NCBI GenBank assembly: GCA_005406025.1
Contig: BGZK01000094.1
Location: 186,001 to 250,000, forward strand
DNA: 64,000 nt
DNA from: Eumeta japonica
Taxonomy: Eukaryota; Arthropoda; Insecta; Lepidoptera; Psychidae
Reading direction: 5' to 3'
Positions 1 to 12,724 of the stretch are shown here, piece by piece. The translations under genes were made by a program, and so were the position numbers. Every line of letters begins with the position of its first letter. Position 1 is the first letter of the stretch. The notes under the pieces are model-generated. The model saw nothing but the letters and a program-made list of their open reading frames with translations, ran no database searches and was not told the origin of the DNA.

Positions 1-598
1 AATGAAAAGTGTAGAGATTAGAAAATCATTTTACATGCCTTTATTTCGTATAGATTGAAAAGCTTAGTAGAATCATTAATGACGAGCTACGTGGTAAAAC
101 ATATCTGTAACGTACATTTCTTACTACATATTGAATTTTTTAAGTCTAAAATCAAGCTGATACATTGATGAAATAATTGAAGTTTCAGATTATGTTAAAA
201 AAATTTTAAGTTAAAATTTTCAAATAAAAAAATTTAGGTTAAAAAATGTCAAAGCCTACTTTTATTCCACAAATAAAGGTAACTATTCTGTCAGCGTATT
301 TATATTACACCTAGTAGTGAAAAGTAAAATGTGAATTATGGGAGGAATGCGTGACATGTGAACCATAAAAACAATTTTCCCACTAGTCTCATAAAGCAGG
401 TGCTCCATATCCCCTTAAAATCTCACAGCAAACGACCGCCTCGCCGCTTTATCAGTAATGCCTGGCTAACCGCAGTAAATGTAACCGACCCATATAAATC
501 GGCCAACAAAACAATGGTCGCTGCAGTTTCGTTCCACATTTCTAACCGAGAAGTTTTTGCTTTATGAAATGAAATTCACTGCTGTTATCACAGTTATG
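1..598. other. AT-rich stretch without recognisable gene
   Basis: The sequence is AT-rich and without repeats I recognise. A 69-codon open frame at 358-567 has no coding character and no splice or promoter context, so it is not called. Confidence 0.6.
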
Positions 599-1095
599 GA
601 GGAACCTCGCGCAAGCTAACACGTCTCACGAACGCCGGTTTTAATTAGACGCCATTAACGGACGTGACATTTGACGTCGTCGAAGAGTGGTGTGTGCAGA
701 TGGCCACGTTACGTAAGTGCATTCGAGCCGGCTGTCGTGACAACGGCGACCAATAACGCGGTGAGTTAATTGCGCTGCATCTAAATCGTTGAGACGTCGC
801 GGGCCACGACCGGTGTCATTTGACTGCTAGATAACGAACACGTTTCGTATGTATTTGCTTGTACATATGGGACGCGACACTACACATAAAAGACTGTTCA
901 CACAACGCCAAAGTTGATTCAAGTTGTGCGTGTAAGGGCTATAAACGCACACACGCGCGAGAGAGGTCGTAAAATACGCAATTCAAAAGCTTCGGCCGTT
1001 CACCGCCCGGTGGCGCTGTCATGGATGGTTCGTTTCTAAAGCTTATAGGTTTGACTTTGGAGATTTGGCGCTACTCTGCGGTGGGCAAAGCTGAA
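599..1095. promoter_or_regulatory. GC-elevated block, putative cis-regulatory element
   Basis: Composition changes sharply from the AT-rich flanks to CpG-containing, non-repetitive sequence. The block contains ACGTC-type direct motifs and a CTCF-like motif at 1003-1019. A short frame starting with ATG after a CAG (about 700) ends after 18 codons and is followed by a donor-like GTGAGT at about 760, but no longer frame is supported. I interpret it as regulatory DNA (enhancer, boundary or distant promoter). This is inference from composition only. Confidence 0.4.
1003..1019 (+). promoter_or_regulatory. CTCF-like motif
   Basis: CCGCCCGGTGGCGCTGT resembles the CTCF core (CCASYAGRKGGCGCT) on the plus strand. 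It differs at only two positions from the motif at 8717-8733 read on the minus strand. Binding is not shown by sequence alone. Confidence 0.35.
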
Positions 1096-3111
1096 AATGG
1101 TAATCTTGTATAGTGTGCGTATATGAGTGGAATCATCATTCCAATGGGAAAATTTTACTGAGGATAATGTTCTAATTTCTTAATTAGTGACGTCATCACT
1201 AATTACTGTATTTATATGCATGCTGTACCTACAGTGATCTGATGTATAATGTCATTTCTTTGCCTATAAATGAAAATTGAAATATAAAAATTACAATTGA
1301 ATTTACCTTTCTTTCTCGTTTTTATTTTTGACTCTATGTTCAAACCATTTATGTTAGATTCAAACAATATTACTATTTTATTTCGTATCCGAAGTGTCAT
1401 CGATAACAAAATAAGTACCTTATAATCTATTGTAGATATATTTTCTTAAGAATGGTACTGATCCGAAAAGGTGGATCTTTCCTTTCTAGGGACTGGTAAT
1501 TTTTGCACTTATACTGGAACGGTTGCAGTTTGACTCCTTACCTCTTCCATAGATATATATGTAGGGACGTATATAATTACATAAATGATAATCCCACTTT
1601 CTCATTTCTATACCCTATATTTAACAAATACATATTTAAATATTTTCACAAGTATATAATATATAATAAAATTTGACACAGACTTTCTAATACAGTCAAA
1701 AGACATTACTCTATAAATGCAAAAGCGTATTTAAATATACAATAAATGGGTAGACCATTATGTCTTTAAATCTCCACACTTCGCCGCTGTGGCCTACGAA
1801 ATACGGCTTTCAAAGTTCTATGAATGTAATTAATGCTTCTGTTCTTAAAACTATGTTTCAAGAAACTATTGAATAATTAAATGTAGCTTCAAGTTTATAG
1901 AGACTTCAATTTAAATTGTGACACATTCTATAGTATAATGAAAAACCTTGGAGTCGTTATTTTTAGAAGTAATTAGACATCCTCAACATATAATGATATA
2001 AGCCCTACCTTCTATTACTTCTTCACATTTCAATTTGAGATTGTTGGAAATGGTTTGTTATATACTCATAGTTTACTGTTAATTGTACCTAACAATATTA
2101 CTTGCCGATAAAAATATAGATCGTCGTTGCCTATAAGTTTTACACGCAACAAAAGTAGTAGTAGTTTTTTTACCTTTTTATGGTGTGAGTTTTTTTGTGA
2201 CGTTTACCTACGCCGTCACGGATTGAAAATTTTAAATAAAAAAATGTATTTAAATTTAGAAAAAACTCTTGGCATATGCTAAGGTTTTAAGTCACATCAT
2301 TAAATTGAGAACTGAGATTATTTTTCTATAGAAATAAAGTTATACATAGATTATTATAAAAAAAATACAAATTTAAATTATTACAAAGTTAAAAAAAATC
2401 ACTATTGTGCAAACGAATTCCTCAATGTTTGGACTGCAATCTGTGACTATCATGAAATAATACACAAGAAAAATTTTATAGAGTTTTTAAAATTGCTTTA
2501 GGTACTATTTTATTTTATTTGAGATTTAAAATGATGTCCTTCTTTAAGTTTTTTAGTTTAGGTTTACAAAAATGATTAAATAGTTTATAAACGTTTTGAT
2601 TTGCTGATTTAAGAGGGCATACTATTATAGAAAAAAATGGTATTACATTTCAATAATGCATTATCAACACATTTAAATTTTTCTTTTGTTCATTTAAATA
2701 AAAGAAATAGCAAATGATCTTTAATACTTTTATAGTGTCGTTCCTTTTGTGAATTATATTAATTTTTCTTTTTCACTAAGCAATTTAATTAGATTTTATA
2801 TTTCATCAAAAAATATTTATTGAAATATGTTTTCATTATATATTCGTTAAATGTTCATTATATTAAGTCCTATTTCTTAATATTCATTTTCGCTAGATGT
2901 GATGCGAGGACCTGCTATAAATGATTATAGTTTGTTGGTACATATTTATAGGTAAAAAGTGATTTTTAGTATACATATAATGTACATATAAGCAACGAAA
3001 ATCTGTTAAAGCATTAGTGTACGCGTTCACGTTTTTTTTTATGTCCGTGATAAATGCACGCTTAACACGCACGTGGCCAGTGTATTATAGTATTCTACAC
3101 ATAAGTTTATA
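1096..3111. other. AT-rich desert
   Basis: About 2 kb of low-complexity AT-rich sequence with many A/T homopolymers. I see no gene, long repeat or structured block. Confidence 0.6.
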
Positions 3112-3560
3112 CATCGCACTAGCTTTTGCCCGCGGTTCTGCTCGAGTAGAAATCGAATGAATTCCTTCATCATTTATATCGACCGACTACTCTGTCAGGC
3201 ATGATCCTGCTGTTGTTCCGTCTTTAGAATTAAGTTCTGCCTCCACTTTTGATTATGATTCTGGTTTCGATCTCGGTTTCGTTTTTTTTCGACACATACA
3301 TAATTCACTCGCGACTCCCTCCGCGTGAACGTACAACGAATACTTTAATCTTTCATGATTGGTGACATTGTCAATCATGATTCTGATCTCGATACCGTTC
3401 TCGATTCCATACCAGAAAAATCCATACTCTTACAACGAAAACGCACGCAATGCCGCGAATGTTTTTCTATGAAATGTTTTTTGCTATGATCTCACTTGCG
3501 CTCTTGATCCAGATTCCGATTCTGCTCGCGATTTCAATTCCGAACCGATATTGAACTTGA
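3112..3560 (+). repeat. Lepidopteran-type interspersed repeat, copy 1
   Basis: It begins with ACTAGCTTTTGCCCGCGG at 3118, the characteristic head of a very common lepidopteran repeat. It continues with the degenerate 'GATTCyGATTyCG'-like tracts seen again at 8400-8590, 17200-17290, 21560-21720 and 28700-28850. Its end is unclear. A local 9-bp inverted repeat (TCATGATTG/CAATCATGA) occurs near 3353-3380. No coding capacity is left. The class (non-LTR or SINE-related) is inferred from style and is not proven. Confidence 0.55.
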
Positions 3561-3814
3561 ATCTCTCTTGATCATTATTGTTACCAATAAACGATTGGTA
3601 TAAGTAAACAATTAGTTTTACGATTAAGCAGGTAAAGTCGCGAACGAAATTCACTAAATTTCTTAATAAATTGTATCCTATGTATTCTTCTGATGTATAA
3701 ACTGAACTCCTGTTCATCTTCAGACAATTCTATTCAGCCGTTAAAGCGTGACTGAGTATAAAACATTCAAACATCCAAATATACGAACTTTCACATTTAT
3801 CATATTAATACGAT

Positions 3815-3840
<26 letters not shown>
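3815..3840. repeat. (TA)n microsatellite
   Basis: Thirteen uninterrupted TA dinucleotides. Confidence 0.95.
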
Positions 3841-3841
<1 letters not shown>

Positions 3842-3845
<4 letters not shown>

Positions 3846-4213
3846 TGATTGATTCTATAAGTAATAAGTGCTATAAGAACTATACCTTGGCGACATGCCT
3901 TAATCGTGTATCATTATTTCAGTTGTCATGGGGATGACTATCATTACCTATGTAATCAAATTGTATTAATATATCATTTCGAACGCTAGCTAAACAATGG
4001 TCATTTTTTTCCTAATAGAATTAAAAGTGTTTTTTTAATGATTTTTAAGCCTATAAAGTATATACAGATTTTCTAATTTTGAACTGAAGGTAATAACGAA
4101 TGCATATCTATACCACAGCCACCTATGAGTATCTAATCGTGAATTGTCAAATGTATCTCTCTCACTTCCTGTATTCTACGTCTTATCTGCTGTACAGTAA
4201 ATCATTTTAATGA
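3842..4213. other. AT-rich interval
   Basis: Nothing recognised, apart from a GTCATGGGGATGAC string at 3927 that recurs at 30549. Confidence 0.5.
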
Positions 4214-4302
4214 TGCCGTGGTCCTCATTAGCGCGGTCGGCGGCGACGACAGCTCCTGTCTGCGGCGGGCGCGTGACGCGATTAGGTGCCCGGCCACCAT
4301 GA
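4214..4302. promoter_or_regulatory. Short GC-rich block
   Basis: About 90 bp of CpG-rich sequence inside AT-rich DNA. It includes CATTAGCGCGGTCGG, GGCGGCGACGACAG and GCCCGGCCACCATG. No frame extends from the ATG beyond a few codons before stops. It is possibly a compact regulatory element. Confidence 0.35.
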
Positions 4303-7300
4303 AAATATATGTATTTAATAACTCGTGTCTTGTTAGCACTGCTTACTATACTGATTTACTTTAATATAAAAATGCTAGGGGAGTAGGAAGGGAAATTTGT
4401 GCACATGTTCCATCGCCTATTATTTCTACCTGTTTGGTATTATTTGGATTCGAAAAATGATAGCTGTAAGATGGAAAAAAGTTAAAAAGTATGTATTAAA
4501 ATTTTAAGTGAAAAACCAATCTGTCGCATTTTAAAAAACTTGCAAACCTTTGTGTTCGCAAAATTAAGTTACGTTGTGTTTGCATTCATTGCAGTTCCAT
4601 AATAAGACTAAATTGTGATTTAATAGGTAAATCCAATTGGCGTAACATACGCCAATTAAAATTCATAATTATTAGGTATTTTGAATGTCGATATCAAATA
4701 AACAGTTTCATTAGGGAAAAATAAGGTAAATTAAAAGTCAGGTTATAATTAAAAGTTGTCTCGCATCACATATTAATAGATGTAAGTATATATTACTAAA
4801 ACTAAAAATAAATCAACTCCACATGTGGTCGTCAATGACATTTTTAAGAATTAAAACTGAAAAAAGAATTCGGCTCGAGATTGAATACCGAAAATTGAGA
4901 ATAGGTCGGCCAATCATAACTTCTCTTGTAATTAATAATTTAAATAACGTTTATTCTGTATTCAACAATATATCATTCTTTGGAATTTCTTTGTCTTTTT
5001 TTGTTGTATTTCATATCACGACGCTGTAAAAGATTTCTAATTTATATTATTGTCAAATTCTTGTTACAAAGTCATATAAATTAAAATGCAACTTACTCTC
5101 TGGTGGAATTTATTTGAAAATTATAACTCTAAGATATTTAAAAAAATGCATCTGAAAATAAGTTTTCACAAAAATAGTTCAAGGAATATTGTATTAAAAA
5201 TTAAATATTGGGTCTGCTAATAGTATAAACCAGTTCTTTTATTTAGATTTTTTGTCAATTAAGTACGTCACTGGGCATTAGGGTATTCCTTATTTACCAA
5301 GTTGACTATTTTCACTTGGCTGTCGTCAAAATAGCTTCTTTTTAACGTAAAAACAATTCTAGAAGAAAGAAAAAAAAATTACGATGGCGTTTAACCCTGC
5401 CTAAATAACGATACTTTTCGCTTTTAATTAACATGGGGTTTTTGCACTTTTTTGCAAATGGATTTCATTTCGTTTATTATACTCTTCAACTTATCAACAA
5501 TGCTTGATTCTGCTTCTTTTATGATCCTTTTAGATGGAGAAATTTTCATAGTGGCTCAGAAAATTTATTACATAAGTATTGAAAAGGTTTAAATTCATTT
5601 TTATTGGTTTTTCTGGTTATTTTGTCTAATCTACTTACTAATTAATTCTTCTTCTGAATTTTGAGAAAAATCTTTTATTTTAAATTCTCAATAATCATTG
5701 ATTTTCAATAACCATTGCAATTTTTTTTTCTTTTTTTCTTAGCTTAAGAAAGCTTAAGAAAGAAAATCATTAAAAGTTTAAAGTAGCTTTAAAATTCTAG
5801 TACCTGGGTATGCTTATATTTCTTGTGATATTCGTAAAGTACATACTGATTTAATTCGGGATAACTTTTATATTACAAAAATTCTGCACTTTGCGGGTAA
5901 ACGTTGTGCAAAGTAAAATTTTCATCCAACTTTTACTATTTTACATTTTAGTCGTTAGCTGATGTGAAGTTCATTAAAAGTCTCTAAAGTTTTGGGCTTT
6001 TTTTATGTGGACCACATAGTCAAAGTTTGAGCATAGCGAAGTTGGGGCACATACAGCGAGTCCTGAACGCCACCCTCATCTAACTTCAGCCATTACTCGA
6101 GCACCATTCGTTCCAATTTGAAATTTGAGCACCCGACTACGGTGACGCCGATGCTTATGGATGAGAGCACCAAAAATTAAGTTGGGGCCATTTAACCAAA
6201 TTATTATTATTGAAGTTAGCAAGTTTAATTAGAAGATAAACATTATTTCATGGATGAAGGTGCGGAAACGAAATATATTTACGGGATTTTATGGTAAGAA
6301 AGTAATATGATATGAGACATAAATAAACGCTGCAACGGTAAACATATTGGAACTGAGTTTTTATTTATAGATACATATTGGAAAGTTAAACCCGTTTGAA
6401 ATAAAGTAGATTAGAATTTTTTTCTACCCTTTCGTACTTCAGAAATCTTGCTTACTCGAGAATTTTAATCTAATTTAATATAAACCGGAACTGCTATGTC
6501 TAACATATTATTGTGAATCAAGTTATCCGTACTGATAAGTCACAGCTTTTATGTTTATTGAAAGAAAGTTTTGAACTGAACTTAATATATAGTATTAAAA
6601 TTTATGTAGATTGCACTTAATGCAGTTAATGCAATGATGCAAATGAAATAGCTCTACAAATATTATATTTCCATGTTCAATTTGCGCAAAAACTATTTAG
6701 ATCGTCGTTATCTGGCAACATTTAAAACTACACTATGAATGTTTGAATATTCTGCACCTGCTTATTACACAGATAAAATTCAAATTAAGTGCAAATTTTT
6801 GTATTTAGTTCAGCTGTTAGCTTTTAGTGATATATATGTCATAAATCATTTTAGTTTACCAAAAGAATAAAAAATGTGTAATTTGTTATACATTTATTGC
6901 GTCGGTCTATAACAGAATATCTTAGACATATTATAGAGTTCCGCATGTAAAAGGCACTATTTCAAAGCCTTCTTGTACTGTTGGTGCCGGTTCGTTACGA
7001 TCGCGTTCTTATGCTTGATTGCTATATCCAAAGTTGTACACAATTCTTTTTCTATGTCTATCGAGTCTGATAGATAAAAAATACATAGAAATTTTTACTA
7101 CTAGAATAGTACTATTAAAACAACAATATGCAGTATGGATTATTTTATTGAGATAGAAGTTGGAACAGTGATGATATAGAACGGTGTGGTACGTAAGAAT
7201 ATGTAGTGACTAGAGTAAAAAAAGGTAGTTTCTGTAACATCTGGAAAGGATGAACGAAGGTAGATTAATGAAACAAACCCATAGAGCAAACATGTGTGAT

Positions 7301-8242
7301 GGAAGGGTCGGCAAAACTTTATGCGAACCAAATTATTTGCATATTAAACAACTAGACAAGTGTGTAGGACTGGCACCCTGAGGCATCCGTATACGCTTAA
7401 TCAGGTATGTAGATATTTCATTCATCAAAAGTCTTAATTATTTTTGTCTGTTTTCTCCACCGATACCGGCGAGATAATGGACCCAGAAATTTCGGAATTT
7501 GTTTTTTCTGTAATGTTTTACGGTTTTCTTTTAAAAATTTGAAATTATGATTATCTTAAATTTTTATAGCGAAAACGTAATGAAATATTCCGTTTATTAA
7601 ACTAGATCACGGTTCATACCCCAATCGCAAATGTAAATTTGTAATCACAGGTAGTATTTTTCATACGAGTCTATTAGTTTTCAGATTTGTTCCTTTTCTT
7701 TTTCTGTAACACTTTCCTCCTCGCCAAATTTCACGATTCTAAGTCAATGAAAAGTACCCTATAGGTTATAATTTAATTGCGAATTCCAAAATATATACAG
7801 CAGAAATGGTTGTATTTTGGTAGTATTTTTTGATTACCTTAGTTTAAAACCTTCATTTTTTACAGCTCCAAGGGGCTTTAGACCTAAATATTTGGTCTTC
7901 ATTTTAAATTGACATCTCGACGCATCTCTGAGAAAAAAGATAGGCGTATAGACGGATGAAAGGATAGAGGATTATAAAGAATTTCTGTAAGAGTTTCTTT
8001 TTCTTTTAGAGGTACAGAACCTTAAAAAGTGACAAATTTTTAGTAACCGTAACTGACAAGTTTGTATGAAATGCTTGGTGAATATCAGCGAAGCAATAGA
8101 GATATACAAAGATCGTATATAAGTCTTTGCCTACCGTTCTGGAAAATAGGCGTGAGCGTATAATAAAAATGCGTTCATTATTTATGGAAAAATAAATTTA
8201 TTTATATTTCATATTATATTATAATATCTTGTATTGTACCTA
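4303..8242. other. AT-rich desert
   Basis: About 3.9 kb with no recognisable gene. A slightly GC-richer patch lies at 6020-6200 and contains the repeated phrase AAGTTGGGGC (6050 and 6180). Open frames at 4823-5029 and 7140-7331 lack coding character. Confidence 0.55.
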
Positions 8243-8604
8243 CTAGCTGGCCCGGCAGACTATGTTCTGCACTTTTTTGGTTTTTCTTGCCCGTATAACT
8301 AATGCCCGGAGCTGCGCCAGCATGGAAATGTGATGAGTTCCTTCATTTTTTGTGTCGATTGAATTCTAACTGATACCCGTATCGCTTTCGATTCGGCAGC
8401 CGGTCACATATTAGGTTGTAATCCCGACCCCAGATCCGTTTTCAACCCTAGTTCCGTTTTCAGTTTCGGTTCCGGTCCAGCTCACGATTCAGTTCCGATC
8501 AGATTCTATTCTGGTCCCGTTCGCGATTCTCTGCCTCACCCCGCTTTCAATCCCGATTTTGCTACCAATCACAATTCCGACTTAGACGAAGCCGGGAGTA
8601 AAGA
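8243..8604 (+). repeat. Lepidopteran-type interspersed repeat, copy 2
   Basis: The head is CTAGCTGGCCCGGCAGAC at about 8244. It is followed by an AATTCTAACTGA segment and then a long degenerate tract of GGTTCCGGT / CAGTTCCGAT / GATTCCG-type units up to about 8580. It is joined directly to the fold-back element that starts at 8608, so the two may be parts of one composite element. Confidence 0.55.
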
Positions 8605-8607
8605 TTA

Positions 8608-8860
8608 TATAAAAGGATGTTTGTATATATGACATCGTTAACCTCCGAAACTATTTGACCGATCATTATGAATATTGGTACGTACATGTATCGGTTGAGC
8701 TATAGTCGGTACATCACAGCGCCACCTGGTGGCAAGTTGGGTCAATGGGGATGGCATAAAAACCTCCGTGGAGAAAATACATGTACATACCAATATCCAT
8801 AATGATCGGTCAAATAATTTCTGAGTTTATCGATTTCATATAAACAAACGTCCTTATATA
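8608..8860. mobile_element. Fold-back (long inverted repeat) element
   Basis: The arms 8608-8691 and 8777-8860 are 84 bp each and are reverse complements at roughly 88% by hand alignment. The central TATTTGACCGATCATTATG block is identical in both arms. The 85-bp loop (8692-8776) is non-repetitive and holds a CTCF-like motif. The structure fits a MITE or fold-back element, or an inverted duplication of a repeat's 3' end. No coding capacity and no clear target duplication were found. Confidence 0.65.
8717..8733 (-). promoter_or_regulatory. CTCF-like motif in fold-back loop
   Basis: On the minus strand GCCACCAGGTGGCGCTG matches the CTCF core consensus closely. It lies in the unpaired loop of the fold-back element. 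The match is visible in the sequence; occupancy is inference. Confidence 0.4.
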
Positions 8861-9324
8861 TGTATATAAGATTTCAGTATTTTATAGTTTTACGTCAAAA
8901 AATAGAAAAATACCTTTTAGGCTTTTTGCTGTTTAAGATCTATATTGTTGATTGAATGTTACATAACAATATATACATAAATTTTTACTTGAAACTGGGA
9001 CCTATTTAAAAAGAAATTTTAGAATGAATGCGATAAATAGTTTTTGAATAATAGGACGTATTTATATGTCGTGTCAACATTTCAGCAAATGCATTTATAA
9101 TTACCCTATCATATAATTTCTAAATGCAGACGTAAGCTTTTACTGTAAAGAATAAGAATTAAATATGGCCTACAGAATGTATTTGCTCTAAATAAAAATA
9201 ACCCTTAAAATACGAATCTAATAAATGCTCTGTAATTTTCTACCAGTAAAACATCAAACTATAGAAGTATATAGAACTATGAACGAGAAATCAAGACTTA
9301 CGTTTGCTGAGCACGTAGTTGCCT
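8861..9324. other. AT-rich interval
   Basis: No gene or repeat recognised. Confidence 0.5.
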
Positions 9325-9800
9325 ACGTTATTTTGGACGGGCCAATTCCCTTCGTCTCGACTCGCTCCGTCCCGGTCGAATCGATGCCTGCATTCACAGA
9401 GACGTGCACGCGTGCATATACCTACCGGTGTCCGTGTCCGATCTCCATTCCTTGCGATCGCAGAGGTGAGGTACTAGCATATAAATAAAACAACAGCCGG
9501 TTATTCCAACATTCATTATTTTTTACTGCTGTACCGGAGTATACTGTTCGGTCGGTGCGTTATGAAAAAGTCACAAAACCGTTACAGTCGTGCTCGGAAT
9601 TTTTTCACGTAACCCAAATAAAGTTCGCGGAGCAACGAAAATGAATAAAGCAAGCGCGCGCCCAGAATATATCGACGGGCCCGATATCGGGCAATATGCG
9701 AATAGAGAGGAGGCACCAATTTGTGCGCAGTCATGCTCCCCCGAACCATTCACAAAGTATAGAGATGTTCCGCGATGAAATTGACCTACAAGTGTGCGCC
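9325..9800. promoter_or_regulatory. GC-elevated block, putative cis-regulatory element
   Basis: About 475 bp of complex sequence with CpG-rich stretches (TCGACTCGCTCCGTCCCGGTCG, ACGTGCACGCGTGCATATAC, and the palindromic CGGGCCCGATATCGGGC near 9676). Overlapping frames are open on both strands here (9225-9488 plus, 9590-9778 plus, 9571-9753 minus). That is expected from the raised GC, and their predicted peptides do not look like proteins. It is probably an enhancer or promoter-type element. Confidence 0.4.
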
Positions 9801-10849
9801 CCGGAGTTTGATTAAATTTTGTTTACTGATACGAATGTTGGCGCGGTGGATTGTGACGACGAGTGCTTCTAATATTGAGGTGGACAGATAGTGCATGTTA
9901 CTTGTTCACAATACAATTTACCGAAATTTGTCTAGGAAAAGTTGTTTGGAGAATTTGACAACGAACTCATTTTGCCTATTTTCGCCTTATATCCTTACGT
10001 AAAGCCATTATTAAATTACATAATGGCCACTATTGACTATGGGATGGTACGATATGGTATGTAATGGTATGACTTAACCACATGTCATTAATTCTGTTTA
10101 TAAATACATATATTGCCTTATATCGTTTTATATACGATAGGATATTCCATTTGTGACTTGTCACGAACGTAATTTTATATATTTATTAATTTGCGCCCCC
10201 TAGGGAGTATTTTGTAAAGTCCAATAAATTTTACAAGATGTTTTCCTTTTCGCAAGTGAAACATAATTATAATTGCAATCAATTAAAAAAAAATACTAAA
10301 TTCTTCATTAGTAATTTTTTTACAATTAATATAAGGCGAATCACATCAAAATATAAAAAAGCGAATCATAAAACGAAACATTAAAATTGTTGAGTGCACT
10401 TTGTTATAATATACCTAAAATCTCTATAATCTTTATATTAACTAGTTACTATTTAAGATACTACTCAGCTTAAATTCATCTTCTCGATTGTACTCTCAAA
10501 CTATAAACGTAAAAAAAAACATAAACATCTTACAGTTAATAAATCGTAAAATCTAGTCGCATATCATACTATAGAGCAAGCAAAAGCCATCACTTAAGAG
10601 CACCAAACGTAAAACAGTCCTCAGCAAACGTGAGTCGACGCAACTTTGCCAAAAATTCAAAGCTTAAAAGTTTGTTGACATTTCGATAAACGAGCTGCAA
10701 TAAATTTGTTAATTTAATTAGTCTTCGTTTGCTTCATGCAGCAATAGCGTCCGCCGTTCAGTCTCCGCATCTGCAACAATGTAGCCAAAAAAATATGAAA
10801 TCTCACATACTTTCAGTCTAAATATAAAAATTCCAATTACTCTGAGCGG
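9801..10849. other. AT-rich interval
   Basis: No gene recognised. The sequence is A/T-run rich, with a modest mixed-composition stretch at 10560-10780. Confidence 0.5.
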
Positions 10850-10925
10850 AATCAGCTGAAAAGTGTCCACAGCGGCCGTCGCGGCGGGGCGGGCATGCGC
10901 CGGACGGAATGCCCGGCTCTTTAGT
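10850..10925. promoter_or_regulatory. Short GC-rich block
   Basis: CpG-rich core (GGCCGTCGCGGCGGGGCGGGC followed by ATGCGCCGGACG). It includes GGCATGCGCC, a half-degenerate relative of the NRF1-type palindromes at 28046 and 61390. Confidence 0.35.
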
Positions 10926-11924
10926 TTTATGTTTGGAGCGCTCGAATACGTTATTCTTATTGCACCCTAATATTTTCATTGTCTGAACGTTCCGTTTCAG
11001 AATACTCATTTCGGATTATCTAAATAATGTATTTGACATGTCATTCCTTTAAAATTATTATATACGTACTGTTTTTATGCATTATGGTAAAATGACATTT
11101 TAACATAAAACCATAACGTTTTTCTACCTCATTATATTTGAAGACTGTTAAGGTATAGAAATAATCGTTAGCTTAAACGAAAGACCTTTCTAATTTTTAT
11201 ATAAGGTTGCTGTATGTCTTAAATTGTGATATTGCAGTCTTCAGTTTCTTACCTCTAAGAGAAAAAGGAACCCTTTTAAGAAGGACACTTTGTTTTCCGT
11301 CTGTCTTTCAAGACCTCTCTTTTTCAGGAGCTTGTAGCGGTATTAAGTTGAAATGAATATCAAATGCTTAAGTTTGCGGTTTTTCGAAGTCAACGTAATC
11401 AAAAAATACTGTCAAAATACGACCGTTTATGTCTTACATTTCGAAATTCATAAGTAAATTAAAACTTATAGGAGAAGAAGGGACACACAGGACAAGGAAA
11501 GGAACTAATCTGAAAATCGATAATTTGTAGTTATATCAAATAACAAAATATTTTTTATAATTATAAACCTATACTTGCAATTAAAATATGGACCGTGACG
11601 TGAACAAATATATATTTTTGTTTAAAGTGAAAAATTTTTTGATAAAAAGCAAAACTAGAAATTCCTGGGACCAGTATCTCGCTAATATCGATATCGAAAA
11701 GGGACAAAAATCATCAAGATTCTTGATGGAAGAAATGTCTAAATGTGTAATTAAGTTTGTATGGAACCTCAGGACGCGAATTCTATTCGCACTCTTTTTT
11801 TTAAATTAATGATAAAATTGCAAATTCAAAAAATGTAATCTTTAGTTTTTTGACTTGTTCGCATTTCGTCTAGACGGACAGGTGCACATTAATATACAAC
11901 TCGACTTCAAATTTTGTCTAGAGG
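10926..11924. other. AT-rich interval
   Basis: No gene recognised. A 73-codon frame at 11588-11809 starts at an ATG but is AT-biased, with no splice or polyadenylation context that would support it. Confidence 0.45.
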
Positions 11925-12095
11925 ACGCTCAGGGGAGACCCCTGTCGACGGCAAGCGAATAACTCGACTCGCTCATGCAAAATGTACGCGGCGAACCACG
12001 TTCCTGTATCTTCGTAAAATTTGTATCAGAGGAGATAGTTCCGCAGCGCCCCGTGAATTTATGCGTTTGTATGGCTTCGGCCTCCGAAAAACAGC
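11925..12095. promoter_or_regulatory. GC-elevated block
   Basis: About 170 bp of mixed composition (AGGGGAGACCCCTGTCGACG, GCGGCGAACCACG, CCGCAGCGCCCCG). Frames are open on both strands as a by-product of composition. It is a putative regulatory element. Confidence 0.3.
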
Positions 12096-12376
12096 TCGCG
12101 CAAAATGGGTAACATTTTTGTTTGGCATCCTAAAAAACATTTTTCTATACTTTTTTCTTTGAACTCGGAACATATTATATTTAGGTTTTGTACCAGACAA
12201 TAAAGTGGTAACAAAGTTATTTCTGTTTTAAAGTTAATTTTAACCGACTTCAAAAAAAGGACAACGTTCTCAATTCGATTGTATTTTTTTTATATTTGTT
12301 ATCTCACAACTCCATCGTTTATTAACCTATTTAAAAAAAAAAATATTTTAAAGGATTACCTTGTGATTGGTCTAAT

Positions 12377-12382
12377 TTTATT
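12377..12382 (-). promoter_or_regulatory. Polyadenylation signal (AATAAA, minus strand)
   Basis: AATAAA on the minus strand, about 220 nt downstream of the stop codon of the exon candidate at 12603-12724. Confidence 0.25.
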
Positions 12383-12602
12383 TTAAATACCATTTCTGGT
12401 GAGGAAATTCATGAAGAATTAAAGAAAGGCATCCTTTAGTATTATATCCATTTCATACTACAGATTTTATAATGAAGACATGTTTGTCCATAGTCAGTGG
12501 GCTAGAGCTTTCAATATTGACAAACGGTCATATGAAGAGAGACCAAAAGTGATTCCTATTTGCTGATATGCTGTGCCGCTATTCTAGTTTTGTAGCAGAA
12601 CA

Positions 12603-12724
12603 TTAATTGGTCTCGATCAGGTGTGGGTGGTGAATGCCGATTTTCGGAATGATAGTGTTGTTACTTTCTTCCGTATTGCACATTTCTGCTACTGATCTTC
12701 TTCCTTTGAAGGTACGTATGCCAT
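12603..12724 (-). CDS. Candidate 3'-terminal coding exon, unknown protein
   Basis: On the minus strand a canonical acceptor (ATTTTTGTTTCAG) ends at 12725. It is followed by 39 open codons starting GIRTFKGRRSVAEM and ending HHPHLIETN, then TAA at 12603-12605. The exon begins with two bases completing a codon. Local GC is clearly higher than in the flanks and codon third positions are mixed, unlike the surrounding AT runs. A minus-strand AATAAA lies about 220 nt further on. No upstream exon could be placed in the window, and no family was recognised. The peptide is short, hydrophilic and rich in Glu, Lys, Arg and His. It could equally be a chance frame behind a chance acceptor. Transcript evidence would decide. 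Confidence 0.35.

Noticed and set aside
9225..9778. Frames on both strands in the 9.3-9.8 kb block, one ending near a donor-like AGGTGAGG
   Set aside because: No acceptor or upstream start gives a protein-like peptide. Better explained as regulatory DNA.
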